The position numbers were made by a program, and so were the translations under genes. The notes below the pieces were generated by a model that saw only the letters and a list, made by a program, of their open reading frames with translations, was not told the DNA's origin and ran no database searches. From Methylotenera_A aquatica (GTDB lineage: Bacteria > Pseudomonadota > Gammaproteobacteria > Burkholderiales > Methylophilaceae): a stretch of DNA of 64,000 nt. Of the stretch, positions 1 to 7,950 are shown piece by piece. Where the stretch lies: assembly GCA_965601485.1 (NCBI GenBank), contig OZ271846.1, positions 620,001 through 684,000 on the forward strand, read 5' to 3'. Numbering within the stretch: position 1 is the first letter of the stretch; every line of letters starts with the position of its first letter.

Positions 1-45
1 CGCCATAGCCCATGGTGATTGTTAGCACCTTTAAAAAACATTCAC

Positions 46-828
46 TTAGATAAATCTAAGTTTAAAAATTGCTTGGCTAAAGTTCGGCGCTGAGTATGGT
101 TTATAATTTTTGCGCATTCAGCCTAAAAAGTGCCCACCTTCTATATTTGCTTGTTTTAAAAACACTTTCTTTAATGTTGGGTTGTTGGCTTGATTTTGAG
201 TGGTTTTGACGAGTTCTGAGATGGCCCTAATGTAGCTTGCCCGATGACAGACGACTTTCTCAGAAGGGTTGGCTGTGATAGATAAGGTGTTGCGCCGACA
301 ACCTTAAAGCGGAGTTTTGACAAAGCCAATTGGTTTTGCAGAAATTGCAACTTGCAGCGTCCAAATGATATCTTGATGTACGATATGTTCCGTAAATCTT
401 GCTTTAATATACTCCAAGTAGTCTTTGCGGATGAGTTGTAACTAAAAAAAATGCTGCCACTCCTGCATTTTAACACTGCGCGTAATCCACTCTGAACTAC
501 TTTCAATTACTCCTAAAGCTTGTCGACTTAAAATAGAGCGAAAATACTAGCCTCATTTGGCTGATTGGACAAATAAAATCCATTGCCAATAACCATGTCT
601 AGTGAGGCATATTCAGCAAGTGAAAACCAAGTTTTAAGCGCATCTGGCGCAAGCCAATCGTCACTATCGGCAAAGGCAATATCGCCCATTAGCATATTTC
701 AGCCCATCATTTATGGCTATAATTTCAATTGATGTAAGGGTTTGCTTAATTAAGGAGTCCAGCAAGGTTGGTAGATAAGAAGCTACGTTAAATATGGGTG
801 CGATGATGCTAATGTCTATTTTTCTCAT
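46..828 (-). pseudogene. Decayed family 2 glycosyltransferase
   Basis: Read on the minus strand from an ATG at 828, the translation opens like a GT2 enzyme (MRKIDISIIAPIFNVASYL, then IEIIAINDG). It next jumps to the acceptor-side DxD region AFADSDDWLAPDAL, so roughly 35-40 codons between them are deleted with a frame change. A second frameshift lies near 540. In the following frame the sequence continues through SEWITRSVKMQEWQHFF, LQLIRKDYLEYIKARF and HIVHQDIIWT to a tail containing KKVFLKQANIEGGHFLG. That stretch is interrupted by three in-frame stops (after QHFF, after VKTPL and after GGHFLG). About 260 codons remain. The intact ancestor probably added a sugar to LPS or another surface glycan, which suits the LPS genes downstream. 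Open frames lying over this region are shadows of the decayed gene. Confidence 0.8.
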
Positions 829-1142
829 GAAGACTAATTGTTAACTTTGTAATTTTATCAATAATCATATGCCAGAAATCTAATGCTAGCTATTTTGGAG
901 TTGTATTGAGTATTTTCTGGCGGGTAAGCCATATTTATCGATACTAGTTATGTGTTAAGTTTGTTCTATTAACCGCGATTTAGCGACACGACTTCTATCA
1001 TTCGTTTGATGCTAATAACTGCTTTGATGGTAATTGAAAGTCCTGAGTTTGCTTTGAGCCAGAGTTTGTCTCCAAAATACTGAAGAAATGACACCTTATA
1101 AATTATGTTAAAATCTAAATTGATCTAAAAAAACCGCCATTA
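829..1142. other. Intergenic stretch before msbA
   Basis: No intact gene is visible here. On the minus strand an open stretch of about 48 codons ending at 969 contains YFGDKLWLKANSGLSITIKA. It reads like the C-terminal end of a protein rather than random sequence, but it has no start or recognisable family and may be another gene remnant. The msbA promoter must lie in the AT-rich last 150 bases, but no convincing -35/-10 pair could be fixed. Confidence 0.3.
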
Positions 1143-2870
1143 ATGCAAAAAAAAAATTTCAACACTAAAAAGCTATACCTTCGCTTATTTGAATACGCTA
1201 AAACTCACTGGCTAATGTTTAGCATTAGTATTTTGGCGCTAGTGGTGTTATCTGCGACAAATACAGGCTTTTTAGCCACCATCAAAATGGTTACCGATGA
1301 AGGTTTTGTTGCGACGGATTCAGGTAAGCATAAACTTTTGCCACTCATGCTCATCTGTTTGTTATCCTTACGTGCAATTTCTGGATTTACTTCCAATTTT
1401 ACTTTACGCTGGGTGGGTAGAAAAGTCGTAGAGAAATTGAGATTAGACGTATTTCAGCACGTTATGGCTTTGCCAGTGAACTTTTTTGATGCACATTCGG
1501 TTGGTATTATTAGCTCTCAGATCACTTTTGATACAGAACAAATTTATAACGCTGTTACTAAAGTAACCATTAGTTTAGTAAGAGATACTTTAACCATCAT
1601 TGGCATGCTGGGCTATATGTTGTATCTAGATTGGCGTTTAACCTTGGTTTTTGCTGGCATGTTGCCTGTGATGACCATTTATTTAAAAAAAATGACACCT
1701 AAATTAAGGGATTCTGGTAGATTAGTACAGCAAACCATGGGGCAGATGTCGCAAGTAATAGAAGAGGCGGTAAGTGGACAGCGCATCGTTAAGATATTTG
1801 GCGGCCAAGACTACGAATTTCAACGCTTCAAACAAGTTGCTGGTAAAAATCGTCATCTGATGATTCGATTAGGGCGTATTTCAGGCATGAATAGCATGGT
1901 AATCGAATTGCTAGCTGCTTTGGCTTTAGGCCTGGTAGTTTTTTATGCGATAGGTAAGTTTAGTGCAGGAGAGTTTGCTGCATTTATAGGTGCATTACTT
2001 ATGTTAATCGCGCCCATAAAAAGTTTAACTTCATTAAATGAAGATTTGCAGATTGGACTTGCAGCAGCGCAAAGTATTTTTAACCTGATAGATACGCAAT
2101 CTGAAATGGATGATGGACGAAAAGAGATTGGTCGATCCAAAGGTGAAATTGAATTGCGCGATGTTAATTTGCGTTATGAAAACTCGATACAGGCAGCACT
2201 AAAAAATCTGAATCTGAAGATTAAAGCAGGTGAAAAATTAGCGTTGGTAGGACTTTCAGGTGGTGGAAAAACGACTCTAATCAATCTATTCCCTAGATTT
2301 TATGAATTGCAGAGCGGGCTGGTTAAAATTGATGGTATTGATACCCGCGACATGACATTACAAAGCCTTCGACAGCAATTTAGTATGGTCAGCCAAGATG
2401 TAACTCTATTTAATGACACCGTATTCAATAACATTGCCTATGGCAGCTTGAGAGGCGTGGATGAAGCGCGAGTCATTGCAGCAGCGAAAGCGGCACATGC
2501 TTGGGAGTTTATACAGCAATTGCCTAATGGACTACAAAGTGAAATAGGCGATCGTGGTGTGCGTCTTTCTGGCGGGCAACGCCAAAGACTAGCCATAGCG
2601 CGCGCTATTTTAAAAGATGCGCCAATTCTTTTGTTAGATGAAGCGACTTCTGCGCTTGATACGGAATCTGAGATGCATGTGCAAACGGCGCTTGATGAAT
2701 TAATGCATAATCGCACCACTATTGTTATTGCCCATCGCTTATCTACTATTGAGAATGCAGATCGTATTTTAGTGATGGACAAAGGCGAAATAATTGAAAG
2801 TGGAAGCCACGAGGCTTTATTAAAACGAAATGGAACTTACAGTAAGCTCTATCAAAAACAATTTAGTTAA
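1143..2870 (+). CDS. msbA: Lipid A export ATP-binding/permease protein MsbA
   Basis: This is a half-size ABC exporter of 575 residues, the usual MsbA length. It flips lipid A-core from the inner to the outer leaflet of the inner membrane, using ATP. The N-terminal half is a six-helix type I exporter domain. The C-terminal half is the nucleotide-binding domain, with Walker A GLSGGGKTT near residue 371, the signature LSGGQRQRLAIARA near 475, Walker B ILLLDEATSALD near 496 and the switch histidine in IVIAHRLSTI. It stands alone between a decayed glycosyltransferase and edd. The ATG at 1143 gives the full-length transmembrane domain, although the ribosome site before it is weak. Other lipid ABC exporters look similar, but LPS-linked neighbours favour MsbA. 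Confidence 0.88.
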   Translation: MQKKNFNTKKLYLRLFEYAKTHWLMFSISILALVVLSATNTGFLATIKMVTDEGFVATDSGKHKLLPLMLICLLSLRAISGFTSNFTLRWVGRKVVEKLRLDVFQHVMALPVNFFDAHSVGIISSQITFDTEQIYNAVTKVTISLVRDTLTIIGMLGYMLYLDWRLTLVFAGMLPVMTIYLKKMTPKLRDSGRLVQQTMGQMSQVIEEAVSGQRIVKIFGGQDYEFQRFKQVAGKNRHLMIRLGRISGMNSMVIELLAALALGLVVFYAIGKFSAGEFAAFIGALLMLIAPIKSLTSLNEDLQIGLAAAQSIFNLIDTQSEMDDGRKEIGRSKGEIELRDVNLRYENSIQAALKNLNLKIKAGEKLALVGLSGGGKTTLINLFPRFYELQSGLVKIDGIDTRDMTLQSLRQQFSMVSQDVTLFNDTVFNNIAYGSLRGVDEARVIAAAKAAHAWEFIQQLPNGLQSEIGDRGVRLSGGQRQRLAIARAILKDAPILLLDEATSALDTESEMHVQTALDELMHNRTTIVIAHRLSTIENADRILVMDKGEIIESGSHEALLKRNGTYSKLYQKQFS

Positions 2871-3001
2871 ATAATTTATTAGCAATTCCATGTTATTTCA
2901 CGAAACTTAACTAACAAATTTTATCTGATATAGCTGCCTTAGTTGGGTTAATCAGCACTGACAAATATTTGGCTATTTAGCTAATACGCATCATCATTTG
3001 T

Positions 3002-3030
3002 TTGACGTTAAGACCTGCTTTGAGGATAAT
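3002..3030 (+). promoter_or_regulatory. Probable sigma-70 promoter of edd
   Basis: TTGACG at 3002-3007 and GATAAT at 3025-3030 are separated by 17 bases, the ideal spacing. They lie 38 bases before the edd start codon. No operator was recognised. Confidence 0.55.
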
Positions 3031-3067
3031 TCAGTCACTGAACTTTTGCTATTAAGGCCTGTAAGTA

Positions 3068-4882
3068 ATGAAACAATCGCATGTAGAAGTAACCGAACGT
3101 ATTATTGAGCGTAGCCGACCGACGCGCGCAGCCTATTTGAACCGCGTTGATGAAATGATTAAGCGCCCAAAAGGTCCGGATAGATTAGGTTGCGCCAATA
3201 TTGCGCATGCGTTTGCGGCAGTTCCACAAAATGATAAATTGCGTATTTATGCCGAAAAACCACCGCATATTGGTATTGTCACGGCTTATAACGAGATGTT
3301 GTCTGCGCATCAGCCTTATGTCGACTTTCCTGATGTGATTCGCGACGAAGCGCGTAAATTAGGTGCTACCACCCAAGTGGCGGGCGGAGTGCCAGCGATG
3401 TGTGATGGCATCACCCAAGGCGAGGCGGGCATGGAACTTTCGCTGTTTTCGCGAGACAACATTGCCATGGGTACTGCGATTGCGCTGTCGCACGATGTGT
3501 TCGACGCCGCATTATTGCTAGGTGTGTGCGATAAAATCGTGCCAGGCTTGCTCATAGGCGCGCTACATTTTGGCCATTTACCTTGTGTGTTTGTGCCAGC
3601 TGGACCGATGAGCACGGGCATTGATAACACCACAAAATCTAAAGTACGCGAGAAATATGCACAAGGTTTAGTCGGCCGCGAAGAGTTATTGGCCAGTGAA
3701 TCTGCAGCGTATCACGGCGCAGGTACTTGCACCTTTTACGGCACCGCTAATAGCAACCAAATGTTGTTAGAGGCAATGGGCTTGCATGTGCCAGGCGCTG
3801 CGTTTATTCATCCACACGATGGCATGCGCGAGGCGCTTACGCGGGAAGCAGTACGCGTGGTGTTAGAGAACACTAAGCAAGATAGCTTTGTGCCAATCGG
3901 CAAACTGGTTGACGAACATGTTATTGTCAACGCCATGGTGGCTTTGTTGGCCACTGGCGGTTCAACCAATCATTTAATTCATTGGGTAGCAGTGGCGCGC
4001 GCGGCTGGTATTGTAATCGATTGGACAGACTTTCATTATCTAGCCAAAGCCACGCCATTATTAGCGAGCGTTTACCCCAATGGCAAAGCCGATGTGAACG
4101 AATTCCAAACGGCTGGCGGCCCAGGTTTTGTCATCCGCGAGCTAATTGATGGCGGTTATATGTACCCCGATGTTTACGCGGTGGCCAAAGGTGGATTGCA
4201 CGAATATGGCAGACAGCCGTTCATGCAAGCCGATAAACTCATTTGGAAAGATTATCCAAAAGAAAGCGGCGACGAAACGATAGTTCGCACGCATACACAT
4301 CCGTTTAATGAGAGCGGTGGCTTGCGTTTGTTAAAAGGCAATTTAGGCCGCAGCGTGATTAAAATTTCTGCTGTGCCAGAAGATCGACATATTATTGAAG
4401 CGCCTGCGATTATATTCGACAGCCAAGAGGAGTTGTTGCAAGCATTTGACCGTGGCGAATTAGAACGCGATTTTGTCGCCGTGGTACGCTTTCAAGGTCC
4501 TAAAGCGAATGGTATGCCAGAACTGCATAAACTGACGCCACCATTGGCGGTGCTGCAAAACAAAGGCTTTACTGTAGCCATTGTCACCGATGGTCGCATG
4601 AGTGGAGCATCTGGCAAAATTCCTGCGGCGATTCATTTAAGCCCGGAAGCAAGTGCAGGCGGTGCCATTGCCAAAATTCGCGATGGCGATATTATTCGCT
4701 TAAATGCCACAGTAGGCACCTTAAACGCGCTGGTAGATGAAGATACTTGGTCTGAGCGCCAAGCGGTCGAGTTAAGTGATAGCAAACGTCATCATAATTC
4801 GCACGGCATCGGGCGTGAGTTGTTTGGTGGGATGCGGCGGAACGTGCTTTCAGCCGAAGAAGGCGCAATCACTTGGTTGTAA
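3068..4882 (+). CDS. edd: 6-phosphogluconate dehydratase
   Basis: This enzyme dehydrates 6-phosphogluconate to 2-keto-3-deoxy-6-phosphogluconate, the first committed step of the Entner-Doudoroff pathway in the cytosol. It is an IlvD/Edd-family iron-sulfur dehydratase of 604 residues, matching the family length. Visible family blocks are TAYNEMLSAHQPY, VPAMCDGITQGEAGMELSLF with an iron-sulfur cysteine, LLGVCDKIVPGLLIGAL with a second, and the C-terminal TDGRMSGASGKIPAAIH. The eda gene follows 215 bases downstream on the same strand, so the two steps are paired. In methylotrophs that use the ribulose monophosphate cycle, this route cleaves the hexose phosphate made from formaldehyde; that role here is inferred. 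A promoter is seen at 3002-3030. Confidence 0.95.
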   Translation: MKQSHVEVTERIIERSRPTRAAYLNRVDEMIKRPKGPDRLGCANIAHAFAAVPQNDKLRIYAEKPPHIGIVTAYNEMLSAHQPYVDFPDVIRDEARKLGATTQVAGGVPAMCDGITQGEAGMELSLFSRDNIAMGTAIALSHDVFDAALLLGVCDKIVPGLLIGALHFGHLPCVFVPAGPMSTGIDNTTKSKVREKYAQGLVGREELLASESAAYHGAGTCTFYGTANSNQMLLEAMGLHVPGAAFIHPHDGMREALTREAVRVVLENTKQDSFVPIGKLVDEHVIVNAMVALLATGGSTNHLIHWVAVARAAGIVIDWTDFHYLAKATPLLASVYPNGKADVNEFQTAGGPGFVIRELIDGGYMYPDVYAVAKGGLHEYGRQPFMQADKLIWKDYPKESGDETIVRTHTHPFNESGGLRLLKGNLGRSVIKISAVPEDRHIIEAPAIIFDSQEELLQAFDRGELERDFVAVVRFQGPKANGMPELHKLTPPLAVLQNKGFTVAIVTDGRMSGASGKIPAAIHLSPEASAGGAIAKIRDGDIIRLNATVGTLNALVDEDTWSERQAVELSDSKRHHNSHGIGRELFGGMRRNVLSAEEGAITWL

Positions 4883-5017
4883 ACTTTGCAAATCGACTGA
4901 TAGCTTCGTTACTTTCGCTTGCCCTACAAAAACATACTGTCTGCTTTTAAGTGCCATGTTTTCAGCCGAATGTCAAAGCTTGTATTATTGCTTGGTTTAG
5001 CTAAAAACTACCCAATC

Positions 5018-5048
5018 CGTCATTCCCGCGCAACCGGGAATCCATTTT
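5018..5048. repeat. REP-like palindromic element between edd and eda
   Basis: The sequence CGTCATTCCCGCG, four bases, CGGGAATCCATTTT contains the short arms TTCCCG and CGGGAA. This is the core of a dispersed element often seen between genes in proteobacterial genomes. It may fold as a hairpin that processes or protects the edd-eda message. Only one copy was noticed in this window. Confidence 0.55.
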
Positions 5049-5097
5049 GAATTTCAATATATAATCAATTAAAAAGTTAAATAGGTAAAACAGAAAC

Positions 5098-5724
5098 ATG
5101 AACACATTAGATTTAGCCAACTACGGCCCCGTTATTCCCGTTATCGTTATCAATAAAGTTGAAGATGCTGTGCCAATGGCAGAAGCATTACTAGCTGGCG
5201 GCATTAGAGTGCTAGAAGTGACTTTGCGCTCAAGCTGCGCGCTTCAGGCCATGGAGCAAATTGCCAAACAAGTGCCTGATGCAATCATGGGCAGCGGCAC
5301 TGTGAGAAACTTAAAAGATGCGCAAGCTTCGCTAGATGCAGGTTGTAAATTTGCGGTTAGCCCAGGATATACAACAGATCTTGGCCAATTCTCACGCAAA
5401 ATTGGTTTGTCATTGTTACCAGGTGTTTCAACGGGTTCAGAGATTATGACGGCTAATGCCGATGATTACTTTTTTTTAAAACTGTTCCCAGCCGTGGCAG
5501 TAGGCGGTATTAACTTGTTAAAAGGTTTTGCAGGGCCATTTGGTGATGTGAAATTTTGTCCTACTGGTGGTGTAACCGTTGATTCTGCATCACAATTTTT
5601 AAGTCTTCCAAACGTAGTAGTTTGCGGCGGTACATGGTTAACGCCAGCCGATGCCGTAGCGCGCAAAGATTGGGCGTACATCACTAAATTAGCTAAAGAA
5701 GCCAGCGCCATTAAACCAGCATAA
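5098..5724 (+). CDS. eda: KDPG aldolase (2-keto-3-deoxy-6-phosphogluconate aldolase)
   Basis: This aldolase cleaves KDPG to pyruvate and glyceraldehyde 3-phosphate, completing the Entner-Doudoroff pathway. The protein has 208 residues and the class I (beta/alpha)8 fold of the family. Recognisable parts are the N-terminal PVIPVIVI strand, the catalytic glutamate in VLEVTLRS, GSGTVRN, FAVSPGYT, the Schiff-base lysine in FFLKLFPA and the phosphate-binding FCPTGGV. It follows edd and is closed by an intrinsic terminator at 5747. A REP-like hairpin lies between edd and eda, so the pair may be co-transcribed with differential stability. The ATG at 5098 gives the expected N terminus. Confidence 0.95.
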   Translation: MNTLDLANYGPVIPVIVINKVEDAVPMAEALLAGGIRVLEVTLRSSCALQAMEQIAKQVPDAIMGSGTVRNLKDAQASLDAGCKFAVSPGYTTDLGQFSRKIGLSLLPGVSTGSEIMTANADDYFFLKLFPAVAVGGINLLKGFAGPFGDVKFCPTGGVTVDSASQFLSLPNVVVCGGTWLTPADAVARKDWAYITKLAKEASAIKPA

Positions 5725-5746
5725 TTATTGCAGCTTTTTAAAAATT

Positions 5747-5777
5747 AGGGTTTGTGGTTATCACAAACCCTTTTTTT
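5747..5777 (+). terminator. Intrinsic terminator of eda
   Basis: GGGTTTGTG and CACAAACCC form a perfect 9-bp stem around a 5-base loop and are followed by a run of seven T. It stands 24 bases after the eda stop. Confidence 0.9.
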
Positions 5778-5833
5778 ATATGGTGTTATATTAATTCAAT
5801 AATGATAACAAAAGTAGAAATGAGGAAACTTGT

Positions 5834-6493
5834 TTGAAAGTTGATTTAAAAAAATATAAAACCATCGTATTCGATTGCGATGGTGTGATTTTGGATTCAA
5901 ATGTTGTTAAAACGGAAGCCTATTTCCGTACCGCTAAAAACTTAGGTGCCACGGATACCCAAGCTCAGAAGTTGGTAGATTACCATGTTAAATTAGGCGG
6001 AATTTCACGCTATCATAAGTTTGATTGGTATGTGCGTGATGTGTTAAAGAAACCAGTCAATGATAAAGCAATTCAAGTATTGTTAGATGAATTTGGCCGT
6101 GAGTTGGAAGTGGGTTTAATGAATTGCAGCATTGCTGATGGTTTACAGGAATTGCGTAATCTCACCGCAGACGCCAAGTGGATGATTCTTTCTGGAGGTG
6201 ATCAACAAGAAATTCGTGATCTATTTGCTAGACGTGATTTAGCCAAGTATTTTGACGGTGGCTTGTTTGGCAGCCCAGATGATAAAGACAAGGTTCTAGC
6301 GCGCGAAAAAGCCAATGGCCATTTGCAAATGCCTGCTTTGTTTATTGGTGACAGTAAATACGACCATGAAGCGTCCACTAATGCGAGTTTGGATTTTATT
6401 TTTGTTAGCGATTGGACAGAAGTGCTAGATTGGCAGGCTTACTGCGCCGAAAATAAAATTAAAGTATTAACAAGCTTGAGCCAATTACTTTAA
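5834..6493 (+). CDS. HAD-superfamily phosphatase, substrate unknown
   Basis: This is a cytosolic HAD-type hydrolase of 219 residues, in the style of phosphoglycolate phosphatases. Motif I is FDCDGVILDSN with the nucleophile and acid aspartates. Motif II is the serine in MILSGGDQQE, motif III a lysine around DDKDKVLAREK, and motif IV is LFIGDSKYDHEA. A helical cap sits between motifs I and II. The start codon is TTG at 5834, supported by GAGGAA seven bases upstream. The protein is not GmhB-like, so it is unlikely to be the missing heptose bisphosphate phosphatase of the nearby LPS genes. Its substrate cannot be told from sequence; a sugar phosphate from surface-polysaccharide synthesis is a guess. 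Confidence 0.8.
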   Translation: MKVDLKKYKTIVFDCDGVILDSNVVKTEAYFRTAKNLGATDTQAQKLVDYHVKLGGISRYHKFDWYVRDVLKKPVNDKAIQVLLDEFGRELEVGLMNCSIADGLQELRNLTADAKWMILSGGDQQEIRDLFARRDLAKYFDGGLFGSPDDKDKVLAREKANGHLQMPALFIGDSKYDHEASTNASLDFIFVSDWTEVLDWQAYCAENKIKVLTSLSQLL

Positions 6494-6499
6494 AAAAAC

Positions 6500-6664
6500 A
6501 TGCAACTAAGCAAGTTAAAATTTCGGGATATTGACAGCTATACGCATACTAAGGAAATGTTTGAAGTGCACCTAAATTTACCTGAAGTTTTGGAGCAAGA
6601 TGCTTATGGCGTGTATGTTTTTAGGTTAGCCGATTGCAATATACTAAAAAATATTGCGGATTAA
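6500..6664 (+). CDS. Small ORF of unknown function, perhaps a gene fragment
   Basis: A 54-residue frame begins with ATG seven bases after the HAD gene stop and reads MQLSKLKFRDIDSYTHTKEM through YGVYVFRLADCN. The composition is protein-like (balanced, no low complexity), and the close spacing suggests co-transcription with the phosphatase. I do not recognise the family. It may be the N-terminal remnant of a longer gene, since the next 220 bases have no open continuation. There is no signal peptide or membrane segment. Confidence 0.4.
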   Translation: MQLSKLKFRDIDSYTHTKEMFEVHLNLPEVLEQDAYGVYVFRLADCNILKNIAD

Positions 6665-6884
6665 AAGTATTTTAAGTTTTGCCCGTATTATTCTTATTTG
6701 CGATAGTTCTGTAATAATGCCATAAGGTTAAAAGGGCTTATTATCCCCACTGTTAATGTCCTTAAGTTATTTCATCCAGTGGCTAAAATATCTGCAGTAA
6801 TAGTCGCGAGAAAAGTAATTAGCTAAACTAAAAAATGACTCAAACAGAAGTGCTGGATAGAATTAACCGGTGGTCTGCCAAGCT

Positions 6885-7922
6885 TTAGGATAGGTTTGAA
6901 ATAACGTGTTGCGGCTGAATTTGTTTTAAGCAATTCAAGTGCTTTAAAGGGCACTCCCGCTTAAAGCAAGGGCTGCAATACAGGCCTAAATATTCAATCA
7001 CCGCTTTGTTGCTCATGGGCGGGGTGTGGTAGGGGTCGGATGAGCCGAAAATAGCGATTAGTTTTTTATGCTTTTCATTCTCTGTAATAAGGGCGGCGGC
7101 CACATGCATCAAGCCAGAATCATTGCTAATCACCGTATCGCATAAAGACATTAAATCAATCGCTTCGCCCAGTTTTGTTTTTCCGCCAAAATCATGACAT
7201 CGATTTTGTGTGAGTTGGTTGATTTGGCTGGTTATGGCTATGTCTTTGTCTGAGCCAAATAGCCACACTTGCCAACCTTTAGTTAACGCGTCATTGGCAA
7301 CATCAGCATAGTATTTCGCTGGCCAGCGCTTGGCTTCACCATATTCGGCACCTGGGCATAGACCAATTACTTTATATTGTGGTGCTTCAATACCCAATTT
7401 AGCCAATGTTGCCAATACTGTCTGTGGGTTAGTAGCTAATTGGGGATTTGGAATTTCTATTGGCAGCGATTCATTGATTTTTAATCCCAAAAACACAAAC
7501 CGCTCAACGGTTTTTTTAAGTATATTTTTATCTAATGGACGTATGTCATTTATCAAGCCATAACGCATTTCACCTAAAAAACTGGTGCGTTTTTTTATGC
7601 CAGCAGCCCAAGGCAACAAAGCGGATTTAAGCGAATTGGTGAGAATAATGCTTTGCGTGTAGCCGGCTTTTTTTAAGTTTTTGCCAAAGGCAATGCGTTG
7701 CCAAAATGCTAATTCACCATGCTTAAATGGCAATGCGATTTTGCCAGACACTTCTGGCATGCGCTCTAATAAAGGCAATGTCCAAGCAGGGGCGGCAACA
7801 TCAATAACGCAATTCGGGCTGTTGGCTTTTAGCGTTTTAAATAGGCTTTGCGCCAATACCATATCGCCCACCCAGGCTGGACCAAGTACTAATATCTTCT
7901 CTGCGATTTGTTCTGATGGCAT
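6885..7922 (-). CDS. waaF: Lipopolysaccharide heptosyltransferase II
   Basis: This GT9-family enzyme transfers the second L-glycero-D-manno-heptose from ADP-heptose to the LPS inner core at the cytosolic face of the inner membrane. It has 345 residues, the usual WaaF length. The N-terminal Rossmann block ILVLGPAWVGDMVLAQSLF contains the GD(M/A)V motif typical of WaaF. Further on are the nucleotide-sugar block IGLCPGAEYGEAKRWP, the NDSGLMHVAAAL motif and the IAIFGSSDPYHTPP loop, then a cysteine-rich tail (YCSPCFKRECPLKH) typical of heptosyltransferase II. It is the last gene of the minus-strand order hldD-gmhA-hldE-waaF and lies 28 bases after hldE, so donor synthesis and transfer are in one operon. 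Confidence 0.92.
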   Translation of the reverse strand: MPSEQIAEKILVLGPAWVGDMVLAQSLFKTLKANSPNCVIDVAAPAWTLPLLERMPEVSGKIALPFKHGELAFWQRIAFGKNLKKAGYTQSIILTNSLKSALLPWAAGIKKRTSFLGEMRYGLINDIRPLDKNILKKTVERFVFLGLKINESLPIEIPNPQLATNPQTVLATLAKLGIEAPQYKVIGLCPGAEYGEAKRWPAKYYADVANDALTKGWQVWLFGSDKDIAITSQINQLTQNRCHDFGGKTKLGEAIDLMSLCDTVISNDSGLMHVAAALITENEKHKKLIAIFGSSDPYHTPPMSNKAVIEYLGLYCSPCFKRECPLKHLNCLKQIQPQHVISNLS

Positions 7923-7950
7923 TTTCGATTAAGGGCAGGCTTAATTTTTT

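Noticed and set aside
171..506. A 111-codon open frame on the minus strand
   Set aside because: It runs out of frame across the GT2 pseudogene, whose recognisable residues are in another frame, and it matches no family by eye.
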